Shown one piece after another: positions 62,443-64,000 of a stretch of DNA of 64,000 bases. Source of the stretch: Alphaproteobacteria bacterium (GTDB taxonomy: Bacteria > Planctomycetota > Phycisphaerae > UBA1845); assembly GCA_028285105.1 (NCBI GenBank), contig JANQQE010000021.1:310001-374000 (forward strand), read 5' to 3'. The translations under genes were made by a program, and so were the position numbers. Numbering within the stretch: position 1 is the stretch's first letter; each line of letters starts with the position of its first letter. Below the pieces are notes generated by a model, which worked only from the letters and a program-made list of their open reading frames with translations, had not been told where the DNA came from and searched no databases.

Positions 62443-62468
62443 GGGTGGCCCACCTTTTCAAAGGTGGG
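62443..62468. repeat. Hairpin repeat between the ATPase and methyltransferase genes
   Basis: CCCACCTTT (62449-62457) and AAAGGTGGG (62460-62468) form a perfect stem. The preceding GGGTGG (62443-62448) can pair with CCCACC as an alternative. No T-run on the plus strand. It may be a mobile palindrome or a terminator with poor tail. Confidence 0.5.
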
Positions 62469-62503
62469 GAAGCCGATGATCCGCAAACCATAAAGAGCCA
62501 AAC

Positions 62504-63451
62504 ATGCCCTCCACCACCAAATTCGAAAACGCAATAACCTGTGGCGACTGCGTCAAAAAGTTAGCCGCCCTCCCCGAAGACAGCATCGACCTCGTTTTCG
62601 CCGACCCGCCGTTCAACATCGGCTACGACTACGACAAGTACAACGACAAACAAGACGACCAAGCCTACCTCGACTGGAGCAAGAAGTGGATCGCCGGTGT
62701 GTACCGCGCGCTGAAACCAAATGGCACGTTCTGGCTCGCGATTGGCGACGATTATGCAGCCGAACTCAAAACGATTGCCACGCGCGAGGTCGGATTCCAC
62801 TGTCGCAGTTGGGTGATCTGGTACTACACATTCGGCGTGAACTGCACGCGTAAGTTCTCGCGCTCGCACACGCACCTGTTCCACTTCACGATGGACCCGC
62901 AGGAATTTACATTCAATTCCGAAGACATCCGCGTACCATCCGCCCGCCAACTCGTCTACGGCGACAAGCGCGCCAACGCCAAAGGCCGGCTGCCCGATGA
63001 CACTTGGATCCTCCGACCGCAAGACTTGCCCGAAGGCTTCCAACCGTCCGACGACACGTGGTACTTTCCAAGGGTGGCGGGCACCTTCAAAGAACGCGCC
63101 GGATTCCACGGCTGCCAAATGCCCGAGCAACTTCTGGGCCGCATCGTTATGGTCTCATCCAACCAAGGCGACATCGTCCTCGACCCCTTCACCGGTAGCG
63201 GCAGCACACTGATGGTCGCAAAGAAACTCAACCGAAAGTGGATGGGCTTCGAATTGTCGAAAGACTACGCCAAAGAGGCCCGCAAACGCCTGAACAACAC
63301 AAAAGAAGGCGACCCACTAACCGGACCCGCCGACCCCCAATCCAGCGCCCCCAACACAGCCAATGGCCGGCGTTTGGTCAACAAGCAGGATTCCACGAGC
63401 AGCAAAATGCCGCAGGAGTGCGCTGCCCCGCTCTTTGAGAATCAACGATAG
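62504..63451 (+). CDS. Beta-class DNA N6-adenine/N4-cytosine methyltransferase, orphan
   Basis: This 315-aa enzyme has the catalytic motif IV ADPPFN near residue 35 and the AdoMet-binding motif [11 protein letters not shown] near 226. The order IV...I defines the beta class. DPPF with a following hydrophobic site fits N6-adenine or N4-cytosine methylation. The region between (about 95-220) would be the target-recognition domain. No restriction endonuclease gene is adjacent on either side, so it is an orphan here, perhaps with a regulatory or protective role. The last 40 residues are polar and not conserved in the family. The start is ATG 62504, with no strong ribosome site. Confidence 0.85.
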   Translation: MPSTTKFENAITCGDCVKKLAALPEDSIDLVFADPPFNIGYDYDKYNDKQDDQAYLDWSKKWIAGVYRALKPNGTFWLAIGDDYAAELKTIATREVGFHCRSWVIWYYTFGVNCTRKFSRSHTHLFHFTMDPQEFTFNSEDIRVPSARQLVYGDKRANAKGRLPDDTWILRPQDLPEGFQPSDDTWYFPRVAGTFKERAGFHGCQMPEQLLGRIVMVSSNQGDIVLDPFTGSGSTLMVAKKLNRKWMGFELSKDYAKEARKRLNNTKEGDPLTGPADPQSSAPNTANGRRLVNKQDSTSSKMPQECAAPLFENQR

Positions 63452-63491
63452 ACAACAATACGGAAAGTCGCGTTGCTGGAATTTACCGAAA

Positions 63492-63990
63492 GTGAATCGA
63501 ATCTGGGCTAAGTTCAGAACCTTGCACAGAGGGCCGCTGTACTTCTCGGCGTTCCCGTTCTTGTCCGGCGTAGTCATCTGGTACACCGACCACCGTGTCC
63601 GGTTGAACTTTCGTCGCACAACCAATTGGTCACAAGTCTACGGCAAGCTAACCTTTGCCGAATGTGTCGTATGACTCCAAAGGAAATTCGCAGGAATCGG
63701 TCGATGTCGAATACACCTACGAAGTCGATGGCACGACTTACGAGAACGACCGAGTTTCGTATGCGACGCCCACGAATATCCGAAAGTACCAAGACATTTT
63801 CAATCACGGACAGGTGGTCAATATAAAGTACGACCCGGAAAACCCCGCCGACAGCGTCTTGCAGGACGGGATTCCCCCGAGCAGAAATGGAACAATTGCA
63901 TGGGTCGGCTTGGCATTTGCAGGCGCAATTTACTTCTTTATCGACAGTTTCAAGAAAAGCAACACAGACTTCGATAGCGCACTTGAATAA
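63492..63990 (+). pseudogene. DUF3592-like membrane protein, split by a frameshift
   Basis: Two adjacent plus-strand frames together form one DUF3592-type protein. The first (GTG 63492 to 63674) gives an N-terminal helix (PLYFSAFPFLSGVVIWYTD) and NWSQVYGKLTFAE, the usual start of the domain. The second (from about 63655 to 63990) continues with VSYDSKGNSQESVDVEYTYEVDGTTYENDRV, VVNIKYDPENPADSVL and a C-terminal helix (NGTIAWVGLAFAGAIYFFI). Joining them requires a +1 shift (one extra base) around 63655-63674. It may be a real pseudogene, a programmed shift or a sequencing error. DUF3592 has no known function. Confidence 0.65.
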
Positions 63991-64000
63991 GACTTCAATT

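Overview
The window looks like a chromosomal segment of a Planctomycetota bacterium, probably near Phycisphaerae. The evidence is a DUF1800/DUF1501 lipoprotein/Tat pair, very large secreted proteins ending in short dockerin-like Ca-binding tails, a PEP-CTERM protein, several soluble glucose/sorbosone-dehydrogenase propellers, two PQQ-type beta-propellers, membrane proteins ending in CxxCGYDLRG zinc ribbons, and a PilM operon with extra membrane-anchored partners. No rRNA, tRNA, CRISPR array, integrase or transposase was seen. Gene density is high and many neighbours overlap by 1 to 20 nt.

Layout. 0-10.4 kb: a 5'-truncated comEC converges on a secreted subtilase, with a 30-bp perfect palindrome at the comEC end. 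RNase D, an Smr-domain protein and an ECF sigma / anti-sigma / PDZ unit follow. 10.6-25.4 kb: secreted propeller dehydrogenases and DUF1800/DUF1501, then a tight chain: lipoprotein hydrolase, LeuA-like synthase, phosphodiesterase-like lipoprotein, PTPMT1-like phosphatase and GT-C-like membrane protein. A second phosphodiesterase-like lipoprotein converges on this chain. 25.6-39 kb: zinc-ribbon membrane protein, epimerase-pqiA-pqiB, a 1236-aa mosaic surface protein, a FixG/RdxA-like ferredoxin fused to TPRs, two small membrane proteins and mtaB. 39-45 kb: a PilM operon with two proteins in the PilN/PilO position and a HEAT-PDZ protein. 45-56 kb: a binding-protein lipoprotein, then a leftward run of adenylate-forming ligase, two secreted propellers, a second LuxE-size ligase, an acyl/aldehyde dehydrogenase and an iron alcohol dehydrogenase. 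56-64 kb: PEP-CTERM protein, DtxR-family regulator, secreted esterase, FHA-GAF-PP2C phosphatase, PilB/GspE ATPase, an orphan adenine/cytosine methyltransferase and a DUF3592 gene broken by a frameshift.

Most notable signals. (1) A dispersed palindromic repeat with consensus TAGGGTCCGCTGTGCGGACC. Two copies are full inverted pairs, one is a pair with a slightly diverged end, and one is a lone arm. In all three pairs the repeat's TAG is the in-frame stop codon of the adjacent gene, and one copy carries paired substitutions that keep its hairpins. (2) The ligase / acyl dehydrogenase / iron alcohol dehydrogenase run, which resembles a carboxylate-to-alcohol reduction module tied to two secreted propellers. 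(3) The FixG-like ferredoxin-TPR fusion with one cluster cysteine apparently replaced by serine.

All functional names come from reading motifs and recalling families; no database search was run.
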